Shown here one piece after another: positions 9,135-21,300 of a stretch of DNA of 64,000 bases. Source of the DNA: Trissonchulus latispiculum (taxonomy: Eukaryota; Nematoda; Enoplea; Enoplida; Ironidae). Under the pieces are notes generated by a model. The model worked only from the letters and a program-made list of their open reading frames with translations, had not been told where the DNA came from and made no database searches. Every line of letters begins with the position of its first letter. Within the stretch, counting starts at the first letter, position 1. The translations under genes and the position numbers were made by a program. The DNA lies in assembly GCA_030248195.1 (NCBI GenBank), contig JASAND010006812.1, forward strand, positions 1 through 64,000, read 5' to 3'.

Positions 9135-10938
9135 TAGAGTTGGGATCGGTTCCAATTTTCAAAACCGGTTCCGGTTCCGGTTCCAGTTCTAGCTTCCGGT
9201 TCCGGTTCCGAGTACAAAATTCGCAGTTACATTTTAACATTATTTAATATTGGATGCAGGCTCCCAGCAAGGGTTATACAATCAAAATTATAAAGCAATA
9301 TTACAAAACAATTGGAATAGGTAATGCGATAATAACCAACGGGTTAAACTTTTTTGTTTACTTTGAATTTTAAAGTTTTTGCCTTACTTTGAGTTTGCTC
9401 AATTACAAATGCTGTTACTATATATATGCACAACATACATTAAAACTTGTAAAAAATTAAAACTTTAGTATGGTGGAGCAAATTGTTTCGATAATTAACG
9501 GTGAGATTTTTTTGCATCTACATGCAGACAGCGCCTTCTGAACAGAATCTTGTAAACTGCACAACGTTTCAGTAAAACGTGCTGAGAATTGAGATATACT
9601 GGAGCTTAAATTTTTATTTCTTTAAAAAGAGTACAGTGTCTCTAAAGAAGCAAATAGTTTCCAAAAAATTAAAATGCATCTAAATGTTTAAAAGCTGAAA
9701 GCCATATATATGTTAACGTTATATTTAACGAAGAAATGTACTTGATTAAACAAAATAGCTAACATATTACTTCTACAGGCTGTTCATTACTTGAAATTTT
9801 ATTGACTTTCGTCTCAGATGCCGATAGCTTAAAAATGAGAAAATAAGTACTTTTTAAAAAAACATTGCTTCAATCTTGCGTGCAGACAACACCACCTTCC
9901 ATTTACCAATTTTTTGAGAAGATATACTCAATTTCCGACTACATCCCATCGGACTCTCATATTTTCTATGAGGTTAATATTCAGATATGTAAGCTGGTTA
10001 AAGTTTTCATTCGGCGCTGTATCGGTCACGTCTGAACGAAAGTGTCCGTCTTCCATCAATTACAATTGGAATTTTAGAACAGAAAATTTCAAAAATTCGT
10101 TAAAATTAATTTAGAGACATTTTCACAACTGCATTTTGTAATACACACAAAATTACTTAACAAAATTTGAAAAATCAGAAGCATGAAAACAAAAAATTAC
10201 GAAATTCCTGAATAAAGGAAGTAGAATTTTCCCTTGCAATACAATACATGTTCCTAATTTTTCAATTATGTTTAACATTTAATTTTTGTTTTAACTCTGA
10301 TGGGATAATGTCACTAATGTTGAGTCAAAGAAATACTTGAAATTTCTCTTAATTCTATGCCTCGGCTTCCGGGATAATGTCACTAATGTTGAGTCAAAGA
10401 AATACCTGAAATTTCTCTTAATTCTATGCCTCGGCTTCAGCGAAAGCTGAAACGTGCCTCGATCACCTGAAAAGGGGAAGCGAGGAGTTTGTGTCACCTT
10501 CAGTGGAAGCTGAACCTGTGTCGTTTCCAGTTTAGGCTCTAAATTTATTCTATGGACTTTCAGCTTCAGTTTCAGTGCCAATAATTGTACCTTCATTTCA
10601 CGTTTAGTTTGAAATTTTTAATTATTATCAGTCTCATCCTATGTACATATTTCGCCTTCAGGTCTAAATTTGTTTAGTTTCAGTTCAAACTAGATCTTTA
10701 GTTTCAATTTAAGTCACTAGTTTGAAAAAGATAATATGATTGCCAACACTGAATGGCAACCACAAATTCCAGCTTTTGCAAAATTTAAACTCCTGCAAAA
10801 AATTAGTTCAAGTCCATTTTTAAGAGTGGAACCGGCCGGTTCCAAATCCTACCGGTTCCGGTTCTAAAGTTCCTTCCGGTTCGGTTCCGGTTCCGGTTCC
10901 GGTTCCAACCGGTTCTAGTGGAACCGGTCCCAACTCTA
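9135..10938. mobile_element. Non-autonomous hAT-type element, 1,804 bp, CCGGTTCC repeats at both ends
   Basis: Both ends carry the inverted terminus TAGAGTTGGGAYCGGTTCC, fitting the hAT end consensus (T/C)A(A/G)NG. The element is flanked by identical 8-bp TSDs, CTACAACA (9127-9134 and 10939-10946), as expected for hAT. Subterminal blocks (about 9150-9215 and 10830-10920) are arrays of CCGGTTCC-type words. The interior has no transposase ORF; it includes a direct duplication of about 75 bp at 10302-10436. Confidence 0.88.
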
Positions 10939-11105
10939 CTACAACACTCCCTGTCATGGGGTTGGGTATAGTGTTATTGAATCACGAATTACGTAAAGGA
11001 AACGAGGGCTGTGTGACTGAAAAATTTAGCACCGCTGAAGGCAAGAATTTAGACATCGCTTCCATAAGCATTTTCTGGTCCTTTTAGGCGTTCAAAAACA
11101 GAAAT

Positions 11106-11724
11106 CTGGGCCGCGTTGCAAAGGATTCTCCTAAGCCTAAAAGTGCTCCTAAGTTCAGGTTAGGTGCTCACTTGGGAAAACCGGGGAGGCGTTTCAAAAG
11201 ATTCTCCTAAGTCCGCCCCTAAGCGCGCTTAGGAGCAGACTTAGGAGAATACTTAGGAGCGTCTTAGGAGCTCCTAAGACGCAGTTAGGAGTGCTCCTAA
11301 GAGTATTTCAAAAGAATTCTCCTAAGTTCACACTGACATTCTCCTAACTTAGCCTAACTTAGGAGAAAAGTTAGGAGCGGTCTGAGCGCTCCTAAGGATT
11401 TAGGAGAATTGCTAGTAAGGAGGAATCTTTTGAAGCGGGATTCTCCTAAGTTCCCTACTACTTAGGAGCGCTCCTAAGCGTAGGAGCGTCTTTTGAAACG
11501 CCACCCTGGTTTCAAAAGATTCTCCTAAGTTAGAAGTGCTACCGACCATTCCTAGCTTTTCTCCTAAGTTGGCTAAGTTTAGGAGCAGCGAGAGCAAAGC
11601 TCAGGAGAAATTTTTTGAAACGGGTTTAGGAGGTCTCCTAACTCCCTCCTAGACAGCTCCCAGACATCCTCCTAAGTACCCTTCTAGGAGGGCACTTTGG
11701 AGAATCTTTTGCAACGCGGCCCAG
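11106..11724. mobile_element. Nested hairpin MITEs built from TCCTAAG/CTTAGGA words
   Basis: The outer inverted ends are CTGGGCCGCGTTGCAAAGG at 11106 and its complement ending at 11724. Inside lies a second pair, GGCGTTTCAAAAGATTCTCC at 11188 and its complement ending at 11502. Almost all the DNA between consists of TCCTAAG and CTTAGGA words, so the region can fold extensively. It lies just downstream of the ZP gene's stop codon. Confidence 0.7.
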
Positions 11725-12013
11725 ATTTTCCCAAGTAACCTCCTAAAACGGTGCTTAGGAGAATGTCTGGGAGCTGTTTAGAAGGGAGTTAGGAGACTTC
11801 CTAAACCTAAAAGATTTCTCCTTAGTTGAGCTGGCGGGGCCACTCACTAACTTAGAAGAAAAGTTATGCGTGGTGGATAGCACTCATAGTCATAGGCTCC
11901 TAGCTTAGGAGAGTCTTTTGAAACTCAATTCTCCTAAATGACTATATCAGCCGATCCATATTTTTGGTAAAATTCAAATGATTAAATACAAAAATCTATC
12001 ACTCAGTACAAAA

Positions 12014-12300
12014 CTACTGGAACTGGTTGAGGGGTATGTCAAGACTGGGAGTTGAGTCATCGCTGGAGGAATGGACTGGACTCATGTAGATTTCCTCTCT
12101 TTGAATTGTTTTCCAGTCCGCCGCCGGGGCGTCTTCCGGTCTGGCTTTCCATCGACGCAGACAGAAGAATGCAGTCAAGGTGGCGCCTGTGAAGAGGATC
12201 AGCAGGCAGACAATAATGATGACTAGATAAAAGATGGTCTTGGAAACGCAGACAGAGGTTCGTTCCACCTGTACAGCAGAGTTGCGACGAACCGAGGCAT
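12014..12300 (-). CDS. ZP gene exon 9: transmembrane helix and cytoplasmic tail
   Basis: The acceptor is TTGTTTTAG before 12300; the stop is TAG at 12014-12016. It codes for residues 649-742 after a split Asp codon: a short stalk, a very hydrophobic helix (IFYLVIIIVCLLILF), RRWK as stop-transfer and an acidic/Ser-rich tail. No AATAAA is seen in the 75 bases after the stop. Confidence 0.85.
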
Positions 12301-15300
12301 CTAAAACAACTTAAGGTAGGTAAATTAAAGCAAACAAAATATAAATACATGTGTTCTATTAATATTTTACATATTACAAACGTCCCTACGCAATTCTGAA
12401 CGAGCATAGACGCGCGTCGACGCTCGCCAACACGTCAGCCTGTAAGATGTCTGTTATAACTTATAGCAGTTTAATAGCTGAAGTTTTTGTCCCAGAACAA
12501 TATTAAAGAACTGTCAGCGAGCATGCATCTGACTATATACTATCAGGAATGTATTGGTAGTTTTTGGTTTCGGTTATTGTGCTTTGCTCTTGCTGTGCTT
12601 GCACTGCATCAATAGTTGCTTAGAATAACTTTTCGGGTTAAATGTTTCAGGTTTCTCGTATAGATCAAAACAAGGAATATTTGATTGAATTAGAGATATA
12701 TAACAGAAAATTACCTTCAATTTCGTGAAGAACTTCAGGAGGCATTGGATCATCCTTATCATACACCTGAACCTGTGCCTGAACACTGAGTTGTTCCACC
12801 ATATTGGAAGCAGCAAAGTCCGTATCAAAATTAAGGAAGATGCTGTTTTGAGCACTAAATGGAATCTTTTCTACTTTCGGGCAGAAAGGTGGCTAAAATA
12901 CATACGGTGAATATTTGAAAGAATAGAAAGAGCCACCACGGATTTCATATGTTCTGTACCTGTCTCAACGAAAACACAGAGCAGTGGTTAGCTGGTTTGC
13001 CTGGAGCCTATGGTCTTATACGTATAATTGACAGAAAGTGGTCTAACACGAAATTCCAAAGGTTTTCGATTCCTAAGAAATTGATTGGTTGGTTGTTGGT
13101 TGTCTTAAAGCAATTCTTAACCATCTGGGTTGGAAGGAGGAATTTTAAGTTGGCGACTCAGCTTTCGAAAGGAAGGAAAAATGGTTCCCCTCCCAAATGC
13201 GCTCTATCTCAGGCGATATTTATTGTTATTTTCAATCAATGTCAACATCTGCTGCTTCTAATTAACTAAATGAGAGTGAATGTGAATATGTCATTGCTAA
13301 GAGCAGTTTCTCTTTCTTTTGGACTGTTTATATAGGGATAAGGTACGTCCAAACTTGGATTAGACACCTTGGAGAAAGACAAGCTTTACAAATCAGCGCT
13401 GGTGTGCTGTGCTTGTAGATTTTTAAAAGTATGGATTGGTTTTAGTATAGTATAGCAAGAGTACATAATGATAAGAGTGTGACAAGCGTCACACTCTATG
13501 CAATGAAGGCAAAAACTATGCGATGAGCGCTAACGGCTTACCCCCCCCCCACAAATTGACCCCCTCTCACAGCGCCCGTATATGGGTACATAGTCCCAAA
13601 CGGGGGTCACTCACTCGCTTAGCATGTTTTCTACATACTATTGTTAAACATACACGCTTAAGCCCCCTCCCCAAATTGGGCCTCTATTAATTTCAGCGTG
13701 TAATTATGCAAAGCAGTGAGCGAGCTCCGTTTGGACCACGTACCCATCTAGGGGCGGTGTGAGAGGGGGTCAATTCGTTGGGGGGGGTTAGCCAATAGCG
13801 CGCATAGCATAGTTTTTGCCTTCGCTGCATAGAGTGTGACGCTTGTCACACTCTTATAATTATGTACTCTTGAGTATAGTAGCTTACCGTTGGAAGTAAA
13901 TCGCATCCATTATTTCCTTCATCATCGACAATATCTGAGCAGACATGACAGGCACAATTTATCGATAAATGAGTGTTGTCAGGAACTTTAAAGGCGTGCC
14001 AATGAACTATAGCTAAGTCATTGTATACGTCGTAGTGTGGATGGCCAAAAATGTTAATATCACTGGAACACCTGAAAAGATCAAATACTGACTCGATAAA
14101 TATTTTTCAGCTTTCAAGTCTAAGCCTAATCACTAGAATGAACCCAGAATGGCAAGAAACCAGATAATTAAGATTGTTGTTGCACTCATTTCTGATTTTT
14201 ATTCTTTGTTATAACTTTGACTGAACCCTAAATTCTATGTAAGTGTCACAGCTGCTTCCCTATTCTCTGTGTTTAACACGTTCTTACTAGTCCAAGCAAG
14301 CGTCCATAATTCCCTTATATTATAGAAGAAGAGTAAGCCACTAGAGAGCTTCTCTTCCTGGCATTGCGTAACGGTGCTCCGCCCACAATACGCGAATGTT
14401 CCCCCGTTTGTGGGGGGGTCGACCAAATCGACAGCGCATACCGCCCCTCCGTTTGGTGGGGGGGGGGGTAGCCAAAACGAGGCCCCCGTTTGGTGGGGGG
14501 GGGTAGCCAACAGCCAATCAGATTGCAGAAACCCCCCGTCCGTTTGTCGGGGGGGGGAAGAGCAGAGGATCACGGTAGTTTTTGTTCTATTCGAAAATGG
14601 GTCCCCGTTTGGAAGGGGTCACAAAAAGTGGTCCCCGTTTGGGGGCGGGTCGCCAACAGCCAATCAGAATGAGCCAAACTTAGCCTGCTTGAGCGACCCC
14701 CCCCAAACGGGGGACCTCTTTCAGCGACCCCCCCCCTCAAACGGGGACCACTTTTGGCTACGCCCCCCACCAAACGGGGACCTCTTTTTGGCTTTCCCTT
14801 CACCAACCAACTGTCAATTTCGTCGACCCACCTCAAACGGGGGAACATTGGCGTATTGTGGTCGGAGCACCGCCAAGAAGAGGAGCCCTCTAGCAGTGGC
14901 TTACTCTTCTTCGAAAGTTATAAAGGAAATGGCTTTTGTAAATTGTTTGGGGAGGAACTGATTTAATTACTCTTGTTACGCTTGATTAACTTTAAAGTGG
15001 CACCCTACCAGGCAGGCTGAAGATATTTTACAGAAGAAAATTGGGAGAGGTCATGTTGTAATGACCTCTGTATTTCTCTCCCCATAAATTTTTTAATATT
15101 AAGAGCTTGGAAAACTAAGTGCCTTTTTATGAAAGGGTAGAGTAGAGTAGAGTAGAGTTAAAATTACCTGTTTTAACTCGTTTTAACTCCACTCAAGCTT
15201 GAGTTTCCCTCTTTTAACTCTTTCATGAAAAGGATCGAGTTAATTTTAACTCTACTCTACCCTTTCTTGAAAAGGCCCTAACAAACTTCAGAAATAATGT

Positions 15301-18300
15301 ATTTTCATCTTCAACTCCTTTCATGACAATCAAGTCAAAAATTAATTTTTATGCTTATAATTGATTGAAATGTAAAATTGAATTTACACTAAAAATCAAA
15401 TTATGACAACTTTAATTTCTGAAACTCCTGCATCAAATTATGAAAAAATTTTAGTTTGTAATCAGAAATATTTTAAAATTCATTCAAAGCACAACTGTTT
15501 TAAACTTACGGGGTTTCAAAAATTACTTTCAAATCAAAAATCTAATTTCAATTCAACCGCGTTTTAAAAGAATTTTAAAGTATTTCTGATTACAAAGTAC
15601 AAACTACAATTTTTTCCATAATTTGGTGCAGGTGTTTCAGAAATTAAAGTCGTCATAATTTGATTTTTAGTGTAAATTCAATTTTACGTTTCGATCAATT
15701 TTAAGCATAAAAATTAATTTTTGATTTGATTGCCATGAAAGGAGTTGAAGATAAAAATATATTATTTCTGAAGTTTGTTAGTTTTCCAAGCTCTTAATAT
15801 TAAATAAGTAAAATTTATGGGGAGAGAAATACAGAGGTCATTACATCATGACCTCTCCCAATTTTCTTCTGTAAAATTTCTTCAGCCTGCCTAGTAGGGT
15901 GTCACTTTGAAGTTAATCAAGCGTAACAACAGTCATTAAGCCAGTTCCTCCCCACAAAATTTACAAAAGCCAGGGAAATTATTATGCACTCTTGGTCCAA
16001 GTAGTGCTTAGGAAGAAATACTGCAACGCTTAATTTTAGTGTTTAGATCCATTACTGAAGTTGGTTTAAATTTGGTCGTTGTTCCTTTACTTAAACTTAA
16101 ATAGAATTATAATAATAAAATATAGTAAGGGGGGGTTACAGTTCATTTTCCAGAATTAGTTTTAACGTGCACCCTTCGGTGACTGGTAATATAGAAGTAA
16201 GGTTTTATAGTAAAATATGCAAATTAAGCAGTCATGCTAGCATTATCTGCACTGTGAAAATTGCTATGAGAGTACTTGAATTCTAGTTAAACTCTTAAGT
16301 CACTATCACGATCACGTATTCATCCCGATATTCTTCGATATCCGAAAATTTTTAAATTAGTGAGACATTATGGAAAATTACCCGAAAGTAAGGATATGGA
16401 AAGTCTCTCACACTTTCCGTTTCATTTTCATTTTCAGACTAAAATGCATTGCATCCAATTTGGTTGCTGATGCCAAAACAAACAAGTTACCCCTTAAAAG
16501 GGGAATAAATACCGCCGTAGTGTTTGAAATTTATGTGTTCAATGTTTTGTTTGTTTTGCTTAGAACATATTGTTCTACTGTATTGTAACGCTAGCATTTG
16601 ACTAGTTTAAACTCCCCAACATTTGGGGTTTCTGAGACAAATGAATGACAGTATTTTATTGGAAAGTATTTATTGGAAAGTATTCAATTGTGAAAGTAAA
16701 ATTTTGCCGGAAGAAGGATTCGATCTTCGTCCGGACCAGTGCTAAGCGGACACTCTAACCACTGCACCACTCTGACATTAACGACTATTTAATTTATTGA
16801 CTAAACCGCTAGAAAGAAAATTATGATTAAATTATATCTATGTTTATTTTAAACAATTTATTCTATGTAAATTCTAAAGCAATGTAGACACTAATGCAAG
16901 AAATACAGTGCAAGCGCAAAATCAATCTTTTCACACAAAAATTTTAATGGCAGTATTAGCTATGTTTATTGATCTGTTAAACCTCGGCCAATCAAGTGAC
17001 AGGCAAATAACGCCCGGTTTTCGGTAATATGAAAAAAGGCAGACAGTGATCGTTTGCAAAACAATTTACAGAGCAAAGAAATTGAAGAAAATGGACTATA
17101 ACAATGCTGTAAAAATTGCAAAATCATAGAAAAACTGCTGGGCAAAAAAACCTGCGTACTAGGGACATGTGTTGAAGATAGGACCAAAATCTTCCGCGCC
17201 AAACAATTTACATGCAAAACATATTAGGAATTCAGATGGGTCAACCCATTACAAGTATACCGCCTCCGGCGGTATAAAAAATTGTGAAAATGCCTAAAAC
17301 GGTCCAAGCCGTAGCTTTCCCTAAAGAAACTGTCTTTACATAACTAAAACTGATACCACGCGGACAGCCAATAGCTGTCACAGGGATTAATGTAACTTGA
17401 CATAGCGTTCAAGGACATGTCTTGTCTTATGTTGTGCACAATTATTGATAAATCTGTTTATCCTGAAGAGAGAATGAGGGGTATTGTACAATACTCGGAC
17501 CGGTTCCACTGAGATGGGAGTGGGAGGGAGGTCAATTTAGGGATGGGGTAAGCCAATAGCGAACATAGCATAGTTTAGGCTCTCACTGACTGAAGTGTGC
17601 GATTTTTGTCATGGTTTTATGCATTATGTACATTTGATATTAATGAAGGGAACAACAAAATCACTACTCACCCCTTGTCATCTAATACTTGATACATCCT
17701 TCCAGAAATCTGATCTTGAACAGTGCAGTTTCGAATCAGAAATCCAAATGCCTCTAAAACAGTAACAAAATAATGTCTTCCTTGACCAACCTTTCGGAGG
17801 CCAATGTCCAGGATTATACACTTTGCACAATCGGATGGGAATTACTGATTACCTTGTGGTGTCTAATGTAGTAAAGAGTAACAACAAATCACCCAACACT
17901 TGCAGGTTGACTTGGACGTCAATTCGGAAAGAATTAGGTCGTTCCATTCCGCATCTTGTCATGCACGTATCACAATGTTGACGTTGTATAATTTTATTTT
18001 ATTGCAAGTTAGTTTTCACTAGTACTTTGGTTACCATACCGGTGGCTGGTTGAAGTGACCATTCCACTCGAAGCTGTTGACCAATGTACGCGCCCAGTAC
18101 TTCTTCATTATTGGAAGGTCCATAATGATGTGTACCTGTTTCCGACTCAGGTACAATTCTCATGATGCATTGTGGCATTTCTGCTCTTCTTTCTATATGG
18201 ATTGGTGTTATGTTCAGCCTAAATAGTGAAAACTATCTATATATATGCACTACATAATGTTAATTACTACTACTACATTTATTGCCAGCACAACACTCTA

Positions 18301-21300
18301 ATGTATGCATAAGTATATAATGCATTGATGCACGTACAAAAATCATAGATACATTTTATTCATAATGTGCATAGTCACTAAAGGCCAAGCAGAGCCATCA
18401 ACTGGCTACTTGAGCTCGGCCTCGGAGAAACGCACTGAGTGAAACTGTCTGCAGTCCTTGCTTAAAAGTATACTGTCTGCAGTCCTTGCTTAAAAGTATA
18501 CTGTCTGCAGTCCTTGCTTAAAAATATTTAGGTTGGTACTTTCTACCACACTTTGGGGTAAAGAATTCCATATTGCTACAATTCTTGAACTAAAGAAATA
18601 TTTTCTAACGTCTAAACGAGGCCTCATTTGCATAAATCGCCGGTTGTGTCCCCTAGTTACAGAATTTAACTCAATAAAAAGTCGCTCGCAGATAAATCAA
18701 CCTCATTATTAACAATTTTATACATCATAATCAAATCTTTAACAAGTCAACAAGGAAAGCCGATCCCGGTAAGAGACTAAATCCATTCCTGGTAGTCTTT
18801 TAGTAAACCTTTTTTGAACCTTTAAAATTAAATCAATATCACAAATTAAGTAAGGGTTCCATACTTCAGATGCATATTCAAGTTTTGGTCGTACATATAC
18901 TTTAAATAGTTCAACCATGTATTTCTGATTCCTAGTGACTATTCACTAGTGAATTGGGATCGTCTGCCGGTTTGCGCATTATTGAAAATTGTCAATTACA
19001 ATATTCTTGAGGCAGTGGATTTTGTTCAAATTAAATTCAAATACTGGCTCAAATTTGAGGGAGAGGAATCACGCACCATTCGTCTTTGGGACTGACGTTT
19101 AGCGACATAAGAAGATGGTTATATTGAAACCGATTATAACAACAAATCAATTATAATTACACCTAACAAAGTAGAGGGTTTTATAGGATAACATTAAATT
19201 TTGTTAGGTATGTGCGTGTGCCTGTCACAGTAATAGATTTACAGTAAACCCTCACTGATATGTAAGGTGCGCGCCACACGGAGAATCACAGAAATTTTTG
19301 GATGCTTAGGTATGTACTGTTTTCTGCAAAATTTGTGTCCACAAGAGCGAACCTGAACTTTTTTATGGAAATTTAACTGTCTACTAACGTACGAACCTGC
19401 CATTCACACCTTGAACAATATGGCCAACAATTGGCCAGCTATTGCAACCAGAAATTTCTTCTAAATCTAAACTATTTTGGTAGTTAAAATAAAGATAACA
19501 ACGGGTAGGTACATATGCAGTTTCAGGAGGATTCGAGGTGATACTCCGGTAGGCGCACACCTTACAATTTTTCGCGATTGTCAGAAATGCTCTACTCCGG
19601 TAGGCGCACACCTTACAAAACTAAGAGTATACTGTAAAACGCTCTACTCCGGTAGGCGCACACCTTACTAAACTGAAGGTTTACTGCAAAATGCTCTACT
19701 CCGGGAGGCGCACACCTTACAAATAGTGATTTCTTGTTGTCGTTAATATGTACTAAACTGCTGGCGCAAACACTTACTTATGCATTAAATAATTATATAT
19801 GAAGTAATGTCATTAGGTATTATTTAATTACAAGTTGAACATATTCATAAACATATGTAACATGCAATAACATACCTTAACATGTATTAAAAACATGAAC
19901 AAAGCAATATAAACTAAAGTCAGTTCAAACGACAGGAAATTGGCGATGTTTGTGCTTCGTGCTTTTGTGCTTTTGGAGGTGCTTTGAGATGTTCAACAAT
20001 GTTCAACTTTTCTTCAGTGCTTTAGTAGTGCTCGGGCAATAAAATAAAGCAAGAGTTTACCTGTTTTCTGAACAAGGTGACTACGTAGTTCCCACACGTT
20101 GTTTTAGCTAATTTAGCTGCTTATTTATTATTAAATTTATTAAACTTTATTTATTAAACTGTATATTAATTATTTTATTATTAAACATAATTAGAATGCT
20201 TTAGCTTTCCTGCTGAATAAAATACCTATTTTACGTATAATACAAGTGAATGTATTGACTTGACACGTGATAGTTTATATATATCATCGTCCTTTGTGCT
20301 TTGGCGCGAGCATGAACTATCTAGTGCGTTGTGCTAAAGCACACTAGCACAAAGCACTGTGACAAAGCACAAAGCACCCGTCTCTAAAGGACAAAGCACT
20401 AAAGGACGGAGGACAAGACCAAAAGCACAAAGCACTGCCTGAAGCACAAAGCACTAAAGGACAACGAGCATGAACCGGGCTATACTGACCCCAAGTGGGA
20501 ATCCCAGTGTAGGCGCGCCATTCATCGCTGATTATGGTGGCTGTGACGGCGGAACTTACCTTTTCAATAGATTTGTGTTATATTATTTTCTTTTGTATTT
20601 AGTTCCGACAACTACATCTACACCTGCTTGTCATGTTGCGGTGATTAATTAATTTGTAACAGCTGTGCAATTTTAGTTTGCGATCAGTTTAGTACATATT
20701 AACGACGACAAGACATCACTATTGGTAAGGTGTGCGCCTCCCGGAGTAGAGTGTTTTGCAATAAACCTTTAGTTTAGTACGGTGTGCGCTTACCGGAGTA
20801 GTGCGTATTACAGTAAACCCTCAGTTTTGTAAGGTGTGCGCCTACCGGAGTAGAGCATTTCTGACAATGCGAAAAATTGTAAGGTGTGCGCCTACCGGAG
20901 TATCACCGGATTCGAATATAGTCTCAAATAGTCTCAAATAAATTTCTAACCAACGATGATATCTCAGTTATCGCGGCTGCTGTGCTGTGCTGAGTAGAAA
21001 CCTGAAGTTGCTGCATCCAAACCAAAGAGGGTATGGGAGGGGTCTTGCCTCGACTACCCCCTCCCACCACTGAAAATCCTTAAAACTTGACCAATTGAGC
21101 TAAAATTTGGTATGAGTATGTTTTCGACCACGCTGAGTTCAAATATCGCAAGATTTTTCGATTTTTTTCGCTTAGCAAGGGGGGGCCAAAGAAAACCGAA
21201 AACTTTTTTGTTATCGATTTTGTTGAAATCTGTAAATAGGGATTTTCTAGGCCGCAGAAGTCCATTTTTTGATTCCGTTTTTCGTTAGTTAGCTGTAAGC

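Noticed and set aside
12949..13269. 106-aa plus-strand ORF in ZP intron 7
   Set aside because: No motif and opposite strand to a well-supported gene; likely chance.
14374..14961. 195-aa ORF with Gly/Pro/Asn repeats
   Set aside because: It follows the CCCCGTTTGG words of a foldback; its mirror exists on the other strand.
19544..19721. Regular 22-bp repeats with about 30-bp spacers, CRISPR-like
   Set aside because: The array is mirrored at the other end of a TIR/TSD-bounded element inside an animal intron, and there are no cas genes; these are subterminal transposon repeats.
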